The notes under the pieces: model-generated | Databases searched by the model: none | Told to the model about the DNA's origin: nothing | The model's input: the letters and a program-made list of their open reading frames with translations, nothing else | Part shown: positions 22,094 to 32,176 of the stretch, in pieces | Numbering within the stretch: the first letter of the stretch is position 1 | Layout of the letters: each line of letters starts with the position of its first letter | From: Amanita rubescens | Taxonomy: Eukaryota > Basidiomycota > Agaricomycetes > Agaricales > Amanitaceae | Assembly: GCA_015039365.1 (NCBI GenBank) | Contig: WION01000146.1 | Location: 1 to 64,000, forward strand | Direction of reading: 5' to 3' | Length of the DNA stretch: 64,000 bases | Position numbers and translations under genes: made by a program

Positions 22094-23421
22094 ATGGTAC
22101 TTTATGTCTTTCACTGGCTTCAAGTTCTAGTAGTGGCCCCCGTCAGCGTTGCTCAAATTATAGCTGTTGTACCAGAATGCACGGACAGCCTATACAACTG
22201 GGTGAGCACGCGCTTTGCATCCCTGCTGGCTCAAAATCGACCGGGGTAGACATTCAACTCGATAGGTGACAGCCCATGTCTCGTTGCCGGCATGTTAATG
22301 GCGGATTGCATCGATCAATGTTGGATACTTTTCTGATCAATCTTAAGTCGGTTGAGCTAACCGTGGTTCGTCCAGCGTATACTATCGTCCTTCTTTCAAT
22401 CCCAGGACAAGCATACACAGCTCCTGCATCCCTCACCAGCTTAAACACATCCTGCTATTGCAATACGGTCTGGTATTCCATGATCTCCGCGTGCGCTATT
22501 TGTCAGTATGGGTCCTGGCTCACGTACGTTCGATGTGTAGTGACGGATTGTGAACTTGACCGATTTATCAGATGGCCAAATTACTCACAAAATTGCAACC
22601 AAACATATTTGATGAAGTGAGGTGAATTGCCAGCGTAATACAACACTATTAAAGGAAGTTTCTAGGTATCCCGATCCTATCCCTGTAAATGTTAGTGTGC
22701 CAAGCTGGGCTTATCTGGATGTGACGGTGGGTGGGAATGACGATCCTATCCGCTTCCAACGAGTAACCGACAAATAAATTTAGGAAACCAATGATGCTTT
22801 TGACCCGGCTGCGGCGTATAACGTTTCCGGTGCGTCTCACGAGAATAATGCCCAGGCATCGTGATTAATAAAATTTCTTGTATAGTTGGATCTCATTCAT
22901 CTAAAACCAACGCCGGCGCGATCGCAGGCGGCGTCATCGGATGTATCTTTGGAGGGGCATTAATCTTCGCGTTGCTGTTCCGGCTTTACAAGAAGCGCAG
23001 GGCTTCCCGGCCTGACTTTGGAACGTCGCCTCAGACGAGCGAAAACCAGATAACGGATCCGCCCCCATCGATTGGGCTTGCAGCTGGTCTCTCACTTCTT
23101 CTGTCTACCAACGCTCCAGCTGTTCCATTGCCTCCTCCGTGGGCCGGTACTCCAGCTATACCCTTACTTCCACTATTGACCCGCTCTCCGACCCCTGTGC
23201 AGAAAGTGTATGAGGATGCTCTTCAAAAATCCTACGTAAACATGAGTTGCCGTCACTTGACTTGGATACTGATATAAACGCCGTAGGATCCCGACGGCGA
23301 TATCCCTACATCCTCTACATGCCCACAGCCCAGAAACGAGGGCCCGCGCGGGCTGCTTCCCATCACGGAACATCATTGGGGCCAAGTTGGACAATACTAC
23401 GCTGATATCCCTGAGCTTTGA
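22094..23421 (+). CDS. single-pass membrane protein, basidiomycete Cys-rich ectodomain family
   Basis: ATG at 22094 begins a hydrophobic signal (MVLYVFHWLQVLVVAPVSVA). Splicing out 22202-22249 joins CTDSLYNW to TFNSIGDSPCLVAGML, and later exons give TSCYCNTVWYSMISACAICQ. The C-x-CN-TV-YS-x-x-SAC-x-x-CQ motif followed by a membrane helix is a recurrent basidiomycete surface-protein pattern of unknown role. The helix AGAIAGGVIGCIFGGALIF near 22915 is followed by YKKRR, so the tail is cytosolic. The last exon, after an intron of about 70 nt, encodes DPDGDIPTSS and ends YYADIPEL-stop at 23419-23421. Exon joins in the 22540-22860 region are approximate. Confidence 0.6.
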
Positions 23422-23497
23422 GTAGAATTCATGAATATATCGATGTGTCCGAATCGGTAAGATTAAAATAGTATTTCTCTTCATTTATCTAAATTCA

Positions 23498-23545
23498 GCG
23501 ATGGTGATCGCGGGCAGTGTTATCGGATGCGTCTTTGCGGTATGT
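23498..23545 (+). pseudogene. relic of the membrane helix of a paralogue
   Basis: A short stretch translates as AMVIAGSVIGCVFA, closely matching the helix AGAIAGGVIGCIFGG of the intact neighbour at 22915. It is followed by stop codons and is not embedded in a longer frame. Confidence 0.35.
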
Positions 23546-23906
23546 CCATAACAGCATTGTTTTGTACAAAGCGCCAGGCCTCTATTGCAATAAATACGAG
23601 CTCATATGCGTGGAACACGAACTCTATATTTTTTAATGCAATACATGCGAGCTGGGTGCATTTATTACTCAATATCTTGCATCTGGACTCGCTCTGAGTG
23701 CGACTTTCCCATCTCTTGCCCACTCGGTACTCATCACTCGCACCTGATAGACAATACCTCAAAGCTATAGTACGAACTTCTGGCTGTACGCTTACGATTA
23801 AACAAACTTTGGAGTCTCAGCTTTTGGCGACAGGCTTCGTTATAATAGTATGTGCGTGACCTCCGAGTCTCGCATCATCCCTTCTCTTCCTTCCCTCGGC
23901 GGAGGT

Positions 23907-24035
23907 ATGAAACCCTTTACCTCTTGGCTCGTCATGGTAGCAGCGACGTCCGTAACCGTTGCTCAGGTACGTATGCCATTTCCCAATAACTGTACGGATG
24001 GCCAGTTCGACTGGGTCACATCAAGCCGAAAATAG
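23907..24035 (+). pseudogene. 5' fragment of a membrane-protein paralogue
   Basis: ATG at 23907 starts MKPFTSWLVMVAATSVTVAQ, a good signal peptide, then NNCTDGQFDW, the same C-T-D-x-x-x-x-W block that precedes the first intron in the 22094 gene. After this the family sequence is not continued, so only the first exon survives. Confidence 0.5.
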
Positions 24036-24263
24036 CCGAACGACGACACAACCATGTAATTCTCATATTTAATGACAACAGTAGGTCCTTACCATTCTTT
24101 GAGCATCGCGTCTTGATTTCTTGATTTCAATCAGCGTTATTTGCTACCTCGCCTCTGCGCTGTTAAAGCGGTACCAAATCTAGGTATTCGGACATGCTCC
24201 TCGTTCGAACAACGTAACATTGGATAATAGCTCCACCCACGCTCACCTACCCCTCGGCCCTCC

Positions 24264-24660
24264 ATGATACTTCATGTCTTTCAGTGGCTTCAAGTTCCCC
24301 CCGTCAGCATTGCTCGAGACTCAATTTCCAGTAATATACCAAACTGCACGGATGACCGATACAACTGGGCGAGCACGCACTTTGCATCCCTATTGGCTCA
24401 AAATCGACAGAAGCAACTCGATGGGTCAGAGCCCATGTTACGTTGCCGACGTTTTAACGGTGCAGTGCATCGGAAAAAGTAGGACACTTTTCTGATCACC
24501 ATATCTATCTCGAGTCAGTTGGGCTAACGGTGGTTCGTCCAGCATTTCCTATCTTTAGCCCTGGGAGACGCATACATGGCTGCGACCCTCACCGATACCT
24601 CGTGCTATTGCAACACGGTCTGGTACTCCTTGATCTCGGCGTGTGTTCGTTGCATCCCTC
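24264..24660 (+). pseudogene. degenerate tandem copy of the 22094 membrane protein gene
   Basis: MILHVFQWLQV and CTDDRYNW at 24264-24372 parallel MVLYVFHWLQV and CTDSLYNW of the intact gene. The downstream block SCYCNTVWYSLISACVRC lies at about 24601-24650. Between them the equivalents of the first intron boundaries and of SPCLVA are scrambled, and no membrane helix follows. Upstream non-coding sequence (24125-24263) is also duplicated from 21955-22093, so the whole locus was copied at a distance of about 2.17 kb and then decayed. Confidence 0.65.
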
Positions 24661-25042
24661 GTAAATCCATCTTTATGGGGGCAACTCGTATTGTTGAAGA
24701 AACACACAAACGTTACTTATCGGAGGATTGAAATCTCCACCAAAAATTATTCCTTTCCTGCACATTCACGATGTGTTCTTGCTATCAAAGTAATTACTTA
24801 TAATACTTTGCTCAAAGTTGAACAGTGTTCGCTAGGTTTGAACTTCGAACTGCGGCCAATTATCGATTATGGGCGGTGAACGTTGCGAAGGAGCGGAAAG
24901 GTTGCAAGCGATTGTGCAACCGCGAGCGAAGGTGATGAGAAACAAGAAGTTGTATCTTCAGACGGCGGTGATCATTTACATTTTGTAACATAATAAGTCT
25001 CTCCTTCACTGAACCACTGATTCATGACTTGGACACTAACAT

Positions 25043-25347
25043 TCAACAGGTGCACGGCTTATTGCTCGTCATACACCCGCAACTGTCACTCGATACACGG
25101 CATGAGCACTTGAGAAACAAAGGTCAGCTCCTCGGAGAGGATTAGCTAAGAACCAAAAGTAGACGCACGTTGGCGGTATGCGCCTTGTTGACGCAGTCAG
25201 AACAATTGCACTTCCCCTTAGAGCAGGCACATCCAGTGCCAGACGGGCCACAAGCACTATATTGGTCTGGGTTAATCATAGTATTCACCAGAGTTCCGAT
25301 TCGCAAACTCACCCACAGTTAGCTTGACAGGTACACTCTCCAGGCAT
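25043..25347 (-). CDS. metallothionein-like Cys-rich small protein, three exons
   Basis: Each exon is too short to appear as an ORF, but the parts join in phase. Exon 1 is 25347-25313 (MPGECTCQANC). A 56-nt GTGAGT...TATAG intron follows. Exon 2 is 25256-25169 and contains GCACSKGKCNCSDC. A 60-nt GTGCGT...CAAG intron with a GCTGAC branch-like site follows. Exon 3 is 25108-25043 and contains CSCRVSSDSCGCM and a final CTC. The product is 62 residues with 15 cysteines, mostly in C-x-C pairs, and no aromatic residues, as expected of a metallothionein binding Cu(I) or Zn/Cd in the cytosol. A TATATA box sits at about 25397-25402, roughly 50 bp upstream of the ATG. Metal specificity cannot be told. 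Confidence 0.8.
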
Positions 25348-25554
25348 GATGGTGAAAGACACAGACGATGGTAGAGGTGAGTCAACTATCCGGTGAATAT
25401 ATACCGTGAATCGATGACGCTCCTAAAAGTTGGAGCTTCTGAGACCTGTCTCATACATAAAGGACATGATACGACTGCACACGTGATACAATTGTCCAAC
25501 GGTGTAATTGTCGACGACCAACAAGTTAAGTCGGCTGGGTCGTTTATTCAAAGG

Positions 25555-25840
25555 AAGGCAGGGTGAGGCGAAGTCCGACTGTAACGCGCGGTAACTTCCG
25601 AGCCCAACTGAAATCGACGGCGCGCGTGAGATCTCACATGCGATGCGGCGGGCGGAGTGGGAGTCTTTGATGGTGAGGTTTTTCAGGGAGGATAGGAAGA
25701 GGAGGTCCGAGGGAGAGTAGGCTGAGCCGAGATCCGAGGAGTGGATGGGAGGACGTCGTCATCGTTCGACAGAACGGGAAATGCTGTGAGGGTGTGTAGG
25801 TTGGGAAGGGAGGCGGCGATGTGGACTATGAGCCAGGAGC
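25555..25840 (-). pseudogene. F-box/LRR-like gene relic
   Basis: Read on the minus strand, one frame gives HIAASLPNLHTLTAFPVLS and then shifts near 25735 to another frame giving SDLLFLSSLKNLTIKDS. Both are leucine-rich-repeat-like and typical of the C-terminal half of basidiomycete F-box proteins. No start, no F-box and a frame change between the halves suggest a decayed fragment. The call rests on composition and repeat pattern only. Confidence 0.4.
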
Positions 25841-25959
25841 AGATTCAGGGCATATGTACGTGGACGACTACACTGACAAGGAACCATACTAGTGAGTCTA
25901 CGGAATTTGCTTTACAAAGTGAAATTCAACTAGAAACGTTACCCTGGACCCAAAACTTT

Positions 25960-28656
25960 TCACGATGACCTCAACAGTGGGAAGCTCCTAACTTCACAGA
26001 GCCTGTTGTCCAGAATACGTACATGGGTGAAGTTGTCCTCGAACACAGCATGGTATAATTTTGACATCTCTTAGTAACTGTATCAGTGGAGCAATGACCA
26101 AAGACTTGAGTCCACTTACGTGTATGTTTCGCCAACGGACGTGTAGTACGACAGTCGACAATGATGTAGTCAGCTGGAGAAATTGTCCTCGTGTATGACC
26201 CTTCGGAGAATCGACTCCAATGACTTGCCAGTCGATCACCATTGCGTAGAAGCTCTATCCCCCAACGTTTGGCAGGAATATAGAAATCTACACGCCCTTT
26301 CGCCATTCCAAATTCGGGGAAGGTGACCAGCGACCCTTCCGAAAGAGTGTGACAGCAGCGATACAGTTCGTCCTGATACTGTGCTTCGGGTGGTCGCTGA
26401 ATACAACCGGGACCTAATCTTCTTTCAGCCGAGAGAAGGTGCGGGGAGAACAGGCGAATGGCGTCGATCACAAATTCCAGAAGACTATTTGCATTGAATC
26501 GGGCCCCTTGGAAATTTTCTCCGGAGACATTGCCCCATAGTTTCCACTCCACATACCAGCGGTGAAGCGACGACGGGAAGAAGTAACCGGTGACTTGTAA
26601 ATCTGTACTGAACTTGTCTGCGTGGAGCCAACCGTTGCGAAAACACTGCTGAAGCGCGTCGCTCTTCTCCGAACCAGTCCCAAAGTCGGAATCCGTTACA
26701 ACATTCTTAGAAAGGACAACAGAAAAAACACCGGCGGTGGCCGAGGATTGGAGTGCCTCATCTGGTGGTAGCCCCCTTGAGAATACGCCAGTGGAACCGA
26801 GCCTTCGTAGCAACTTTTTGGGGGTGAATGCGCCCAGAAATGAATCCCAAGTGTAAAGTTCGCCGGCATGCTTGGATTCACGAAATGACTAAACCGAATG
26901 TCAGACCATGACCCTTTCTAACGCAAAGGACTTACGTCGTCGCTAGTAACTATTTGAATGAAATCATGGATCGCTCCCACGTGCCCGTTCGTAATACGAA
27001 AAACGTCATCAAAAAAAGACTCATCAAAATAAGATTTCTGGTTCTTGATCAGATCGTTAAACTCGCTCTGGGTGAAAAGGAGTCCAACTGGAGGAAGGTT
27101 ATCTTCGTGGTCAACATGACGTAACGTGACCCGCTGGTAATCAGGGACCGATATTGGGGTCGGGATCTCCATGGTCTCCCCTACATTGATACGCAATAAG
27201 GGGCTGCCGTAGCTACAAAAGACGATCGCGCTAGCGTTGAACATCTCCATGGATTTGAAAAAGTGGTGCCAGAGTGTACTATCACGATACGTCGCTTGCG
27301 CTTCGTCGAAGATGAACACTGTTTTTCTATCTGTTTTCCATTCTTTGCCTTGAAGATACGACTGATAGTCGCGATTCTCTACTACCCGCTGTGGCCACCC
27401 TTGGATCCAAATAACGTGCACACCGGAGTCTTGCTGCGAGATATGAGTACCAAGTAATCGGGCAAGCACTGTCTTGCCGCTCCCAGGAGTCCCACGAACC
27501 TTCATAGAGTAAGGATTTCAGAACATTCAACGTCATGACAATACCTGAATGAAACGATATCTCTTGAGTCGTCTATACAGTCCTGCAACTGTATCCCTTC
27601 GCAGATAAACATTTTTGACTTCAGCTAGCCAGGATGACTGCGGGTTCGGCAGGACATTTGAATCCCGCGATGAGAAAGGTGTGATGGTTGCTAATAAGAA
27701 ATCATGGCAGCGGAGAAATGGCAATGATAAGGATGGGCCAGCATGAAACATTGGCAAAATACAGGAGCAAGAGTGGAAAAATGAGGGAGCATCAGTCAGA
27801 GAAATTACGAGAATAGGCGGAGCTTTTACTCTCTCACCAGTGGTCGGGACGTTTACAACTATGTGGATGTCGTCTTCGCGAGGCCGCGTTGAAAAGATAC
27901 GGGAGAGCCTGTACATGGGCTCTAATTTGTTTGCAAATGTCGAAAGACCACCCAGGGACCCGATACGTTCAGCCAGAGTGCTTTGGGGCACCGCAGCAAT
28001 AGGGTTGGAGTCCTTGGGCTGAGAAAAGTAATGTCACATCACAGACCCGCACAGGGAAAATCTCGCTCACCTTCCAGAGCTCGAGGGTGTCGGAGTCGAT
28101 GCCATCAAACGTACGTTCCTTCTTCTTCTTGATCGCTTTTTTCAGGTGATACACCGTCATGCTTTGTCCGATGTCGATGGCGAAAGGGCTGTTGGACTCA
28201 TTGAGAATCCAGCAGAAAAGTGTGAGATCATCTGAGCCGATTACTGAGCAATTTTCATCAGTCTAACTGCTGGTTGCTTACCGGCCTTGAATAGACTCGT
28301 TGACCAAGTGGAAGAGATTGTCCTTGGGGCTAATTGAGGAGTGGTAGTAGGGACAATGAATTGGAAGCGGACTCACAATCAGGAGTCTGCAGATCCTGCA
28401 CGACAAACTTGAGTTTTCCAGAAGATGGATTAAATACCTCGTAGAAAGACTGAAGCTCTTGCTCGTTTTTGAGAGTAATTTTGCCATCGACTTCGTCTAA
28501 GAAAACAACACTGACGTTGTTCGATGAAATGCTAAACTCCTCGGCGATTTTCGAGGCGAGATCTCCCCAGCTTGGCCGTGCATCAAAACGTGCAAGTATA
28601 GTCCGAGTCAACTCAGCTGAGGCGCCGGCCTTCTTGAGTTTGACAACGAATGGCAT
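25960..28656 (-). CDS. Crinkler protein CRN-1: PB1-like, Crinkler N-terminus, P-loop ATPase, PD-(D/E)XK-like nuclease
   Basis: ATG at 28656 (MPFVVKLKKAG). Residues 1 to about 90 look like a PB1 domain (KITLKNEQELQSFY). In-phase splicing leads to a canonical Crinkler N-terminus: LTLFCWILNESNSPFAIDIG, TVYHLKKAIKKKK and DTLELWKVS. Next comes IHIVVNVP, the HVLVxxP-like hinge. The ATPase has Walker A GTPGSGKTVLARLL (about 27490) and Walker B VFIFDEAQ (about 27315). The C-terminal part has ELYRCCHTL, then GRVDFYIP and GIELLRNG, a D...ExL layout of restriction-like nucleases. The last exon ends RILDNRL...PLLRSS with stop at 25960. CRN proteins are secreted or host-/nucleus-targeted effectors in oomycetes, and their fungal role is not settled. 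No signal peptide is evident. Confidence 0.75.
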
Positions 28657-29154
28657 GGCCATTAGGAGAGCCCAAATGTGGCGTGCCTGAAACAGGCATG
28701 TGAATTCAGGGTCCCTTTGAACCCTGAGCGTCATTATCAAAGTGAGTCGTCTCGTACTGCTCAGCTAAAAGGTTGCAAAGTCTTTAAGTCATGCAAAGTC
28801 ACCCGCATGGTTGGCGCGAAGATCGAGGTCGGGCCCCCGACGAACCAGTTAAAAGAAGTGCCCAAAACTCTGGCTCAGGTTAGTATCCCCTGCCTGCATA
28901 TCTATCTATCACTCATAACTGTTCCTTTACCAACACCATATTTAGTAGACAGCCAAGCTCACCGTGCGAACATGACTCGGGCCTCGACACTTTCCTCTGT
29001 AGAAGGAGACGAGTATGAAATCCTAACCGCTCTCGCCTTTGCTTACAATCATGCTCGCAAAACGTCAAATAATCACTCTAAATAACATACTCAGCGTCGT
29101 AGTATTGACGACATTATCGAGTAACGAGTTAGCCTTTAGTGCGAGGGTTGATAA
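28657..29154. other. intergenic between CRN-1 and the broken RPC40 copy
   Basis: No supported gene. A plus-strand frame through 28678-29085 is low in family signal. Homology with the second CRN locus stops almost exactly at the CRN start codon (28656), so the upstream region here differs from that of CRN-2. Confidence 0.35.
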
Positions 29155-30165
29155 AATTTGACTTGGTCGGGGTGGATGCCTCCATAGCCAATGCTTTTTT
29201 CGTCGTATAATGATTGCTGAGGTGCGTGTCTCTCAGTGTCAGTTGGACCCCGACTCACAGAATTTCAAGGTGCCTACAGTTTGCATAGAGCACGTATATG
29301 TTTGGAACAATACCACCATTATTGTAGACGAAGTACTGGCACATCGAATAGGTCTCGTTCCTCTGAACGTAGACCCCGCACTTGTAGTCATGAAAGAACG
29401 TCAGTTTATTTTCAGTTATATATATATCCGATGCACTGATGAATCGTATGGCAGGCGAAAATGAACAAGCTACGGACCGAAATACAGTTGTCTTCGAGAT
29501 TAAGCTAACCTGCGAACGTAATCCTCATGCGCCGAAAGGATCAACCGACCCTGGAGAGTTGTACATCAACCATGAATTAAAATCGTCTCACTTGACTTGG
29601 AAACCTGCTGGCGAACAGGCTGAAGTATTTGCGAGTAATCCTCCAGCGTCCACAAATCCGGACATTGTGCTAGCGAAGCTGAGGCCAGGCCAGCAAGTCC
29701 ATATGGAGGTACATGCGGTGAAGGGGGTTGGAAAGGATCATGCGAAATTCACTCCTGTCGGTTTGTTGGATTTGCTTTATTTAGTTGATATCCGGCTCAC
29801 ACAAGGCTTTACAGCGATTGCTTCGTACAGATTACTGCCCCACGTTACCCTAAAAAAGCCGATCCCACCAGAGAATACTGACTTGTTCAAGTCATGTTTT
29901 TGCCCTGGTGTGGTCCAGGTTGATCCTGTAACAAAAATGGTTAGCATTGACGAAGATAATTTGCGGAGGGACAGCGTTAGTCGAGAGGTACTTCGACGTC
30001 CAGAATTTGCCGATTCAGTGGAGTTGGATAGGGTGAGGGACTTCTTCTTGTGTACGTGCACGTGTGTTCGTTTCTGGTCTCAGCATTGATCCGTTGGTGT
30101 CATAGTCAACGTGGAATCTGAAGGGCCATATGCGCCTGAATGGATCTTTCTGGAATCTATCGGCT
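29155..30165 (+). pseudogene. broken copy of RPC40 (AC40 subunit of RNA polymerases I/III)
   Basis: Nearly identical to 36577-37595 of the intact gene, including intron sequence, so the copy was made at DNA level. Three lesions are visible. The first exon is missing, because homology begins inside exon 2. There are two extra T residues near 29193 (six T where the intact gene has four) that shift the frame just before RRIMIAE. The 3' end is also lost: homology breaks at about 30165, and kinase-like sequence follows. The body ([39 protein letters not shown]) is well preserved, so the event is recent. Confidence 0.85.
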
Positions 30166-31529
30166 TTATGGCATAGTCCCACTCATCAAAATTTCCTGAC
30201 CATTAAGGACCATTTCATGGAACAAAGGCCGAACGGATCACATCTATGCATTATCTCTCAATTTGCTGGACCAAGTGTAGCCTCTATGTCTTACGACGAA
30301 ATGAGGTGGCTCGGGAGCGGTTGCGCGGCGATCTGGCAAGGAAGGTGGTGAACCAAATTGCTACTGTGGTAGAGCTCATGCATTCCGCAGGACTTGTACA
30401 TGGAGGTTCATCCCCAGATTTACACTCACGTCAAAATCTTATAACAACTATTCTTCTCAGATTTAACAGCGAACAACATCCTTTTCCATGTAACCGACCA
30501 GGCACGCAGATGGTCGGAGAGCGAAATCTACTGTAAAGGATGAGGCCGCAAACACCGATATTAAACTCGTAAGAGCCTTATCAGGCTCCTTGACTACATA
30601 TATTTAGAATACTAGAGTACTTAAGCCGAGCTTGTACTCGTTACCGTAGGATTTCTCTTACCCTTTGACTACGCATATCTACGCGTGATCTCTCTCTCTC
30701 TCTGGAATCCTCCGTTGGAGACATTACCTTTCGTGCTTACAGCTTCGATAGGCTAAGTCTTCACATCTACGCAATGCTGGGTGAGCCAGAGATTCAAACT
30801 CTCGGCGGCTGTCCACCAGGCCCACAAGCTCCCCGGGAGCTCGTCGCACCCACTCTTTACTCTTTCCCATCCTTCCTGGAGGAAAACATCGTTGTTATCG
30901 ACTTTGGTCAATCTTTTGAGATAAAGGCGCCACCGAAGGGTTACCAAGCGAGCACAGTAATACATTATTTCCCCCGGAATATCGCTTCGACAATGTTGCT
31001 AGCCTTGCTTCTGACATCTGGGGGTTGGCTTGCACCATTTTTGAGATTCGAGCAGGACGCCCGCTCTTCACCACATATTTCGATGCTCATTCTGACGTTA
31101 TGCGGGATAACGTTTTGACGTTGGGTCAGCTGCCAGAGCCTTGGTGGAGCGCATTTGAGGAACATCACAAGTGGTTTGAGAGAACCCAAGTTTTGCTTGA
31201 AGAGGTCCATCCGAGAGAAGCTGGAGATGATCGGGGTCAAGGACACGCCACCCGTAGCTGATGATGGGCCCATGATTGAGGCTGTTGGGATGCGGCTCGA
31301 AGAAAAGGAAGTCATGCTTCTGAGCGACCTGTTGGAGAAGATACTCAAGTATCGTCCGGAGGAAAGAATTACTACTATACGAGAGGTAGCGCAGGGTTCG
31401 AGTATACCTCTGCGCAGTAAATCACAGAGATTGATTCGTTTTGTTGTCATGGGCTTTGTTAGGGATAAGATAGGCTACAAGGACACTTATATTATCATTT
31501 ATAGCGACAGAATACAAATGATGGTGTAG
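30166..31529 (+). pseudogene. SRPK-like protein kinase, truncated and probably broken
   Basis: Starts abruptly after the RPC40 copy. It shows NGSHLCIISQFAGPSVASM, then DLARKVVNQIATVVELMHSA, and after an intron ending ATTCTTCTCAG the catalytic loop HGDLTANNILFHV. Downstream come ENIVVIDFGQSFEI (DFG), the PPEYR block and SDIWGLACTIFEIRAGRPLF, the SRPK-like C-lobe. Near 31190 the sequence must change frame to reach SIREKLEMIGVKD and YRPEERIT, with no good intron between. The ATP-binding N-lobe is absent at the fusion point. This is therefore read as a 5'-truncated gene with at least one frameshift. An unseen intron near 31190 is the alternative. Confidence 0.6.
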
Positions 31530-31796
31530 CAAATGATAACGACCGAAAGCTAGTGCAGAGTGTGCGGAGAGCATTTGAAAGTGAGTGCGTAATAATCCAT
31601 ATGAAAGTGTTTGAAAGCAAGTGCGTAGTAGTCTATGTCAGAGCGTTGGAAGAAAGCGAGCGGTAGTTTGAATGTGGTTCAGATTCTTGTAGGCAAGCGA
31701 TAGCGAGGGTCAAATTCATGCGAGGGATGGCGAAGCAAATGACTAGACTCTTATCAGAATATGGAGGTCAAATAAATAAATGCAACGATACTGTAT
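31530..31796. other. short-repeat-rich spacer
   Basis: Contains three loose repeats around GAAAG(T/C)(G/A)AGTGCGTA(A/G)TA (31575-31660). No gene seen. Confidence 0.35.
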
Positions 31797-32064
31797 TCAT
31801 GCTAGAACCATAACGAAGTCCGCATCCGGATCTTCCTCTTCTTCTTCAAGGGTTGTGGTGCTCATGGCGCGGGCTCGAGATTTGCTGACTTTGTTGGTCT
31901 TCAAAAAGTACGTCGAGCGCTGACGATGATGTTGTCCCATTGAGCGTCGCTCAGCGCGCGCTAAAGACAGTTGCACGCCGGATGCGCGTTGCTTTCTCCA
32001 CCTCAGCCACTGTAGCAACATGATTATACCTACCTTGACACTTGTCAACCTCTTGAACGTCCAT
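31797..32064 (-). CDS. possible small two-exon gene with acidic tail
   Basis: ATG at 32064 (MDVQEVDKCQ), then a GTAGGT...CATCGTCAG intron, then a Lys/Arg-rich exon reading KTNKVSKSRARAMSTTT followed by an EEEEEDPDAD acidic tail and TGA at 31797. Basic-then-acidic ends also close the RHS/CRN gene at the left edge, so this may be the stranded 3' end of a similar gene rather than an independent one. No domain recognised. Confidence 0.3.
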
Positions 32065-32176
32065 CGACCGAAGACATATCAGAAAAGTCAGAAATGGTAG
32101 AGAGACGGAGCTTCGGAATACAACGCAGGTCTCATTAAGTCTTATGAAGAGTAGCACAGACCTATTTCGTATCTAG

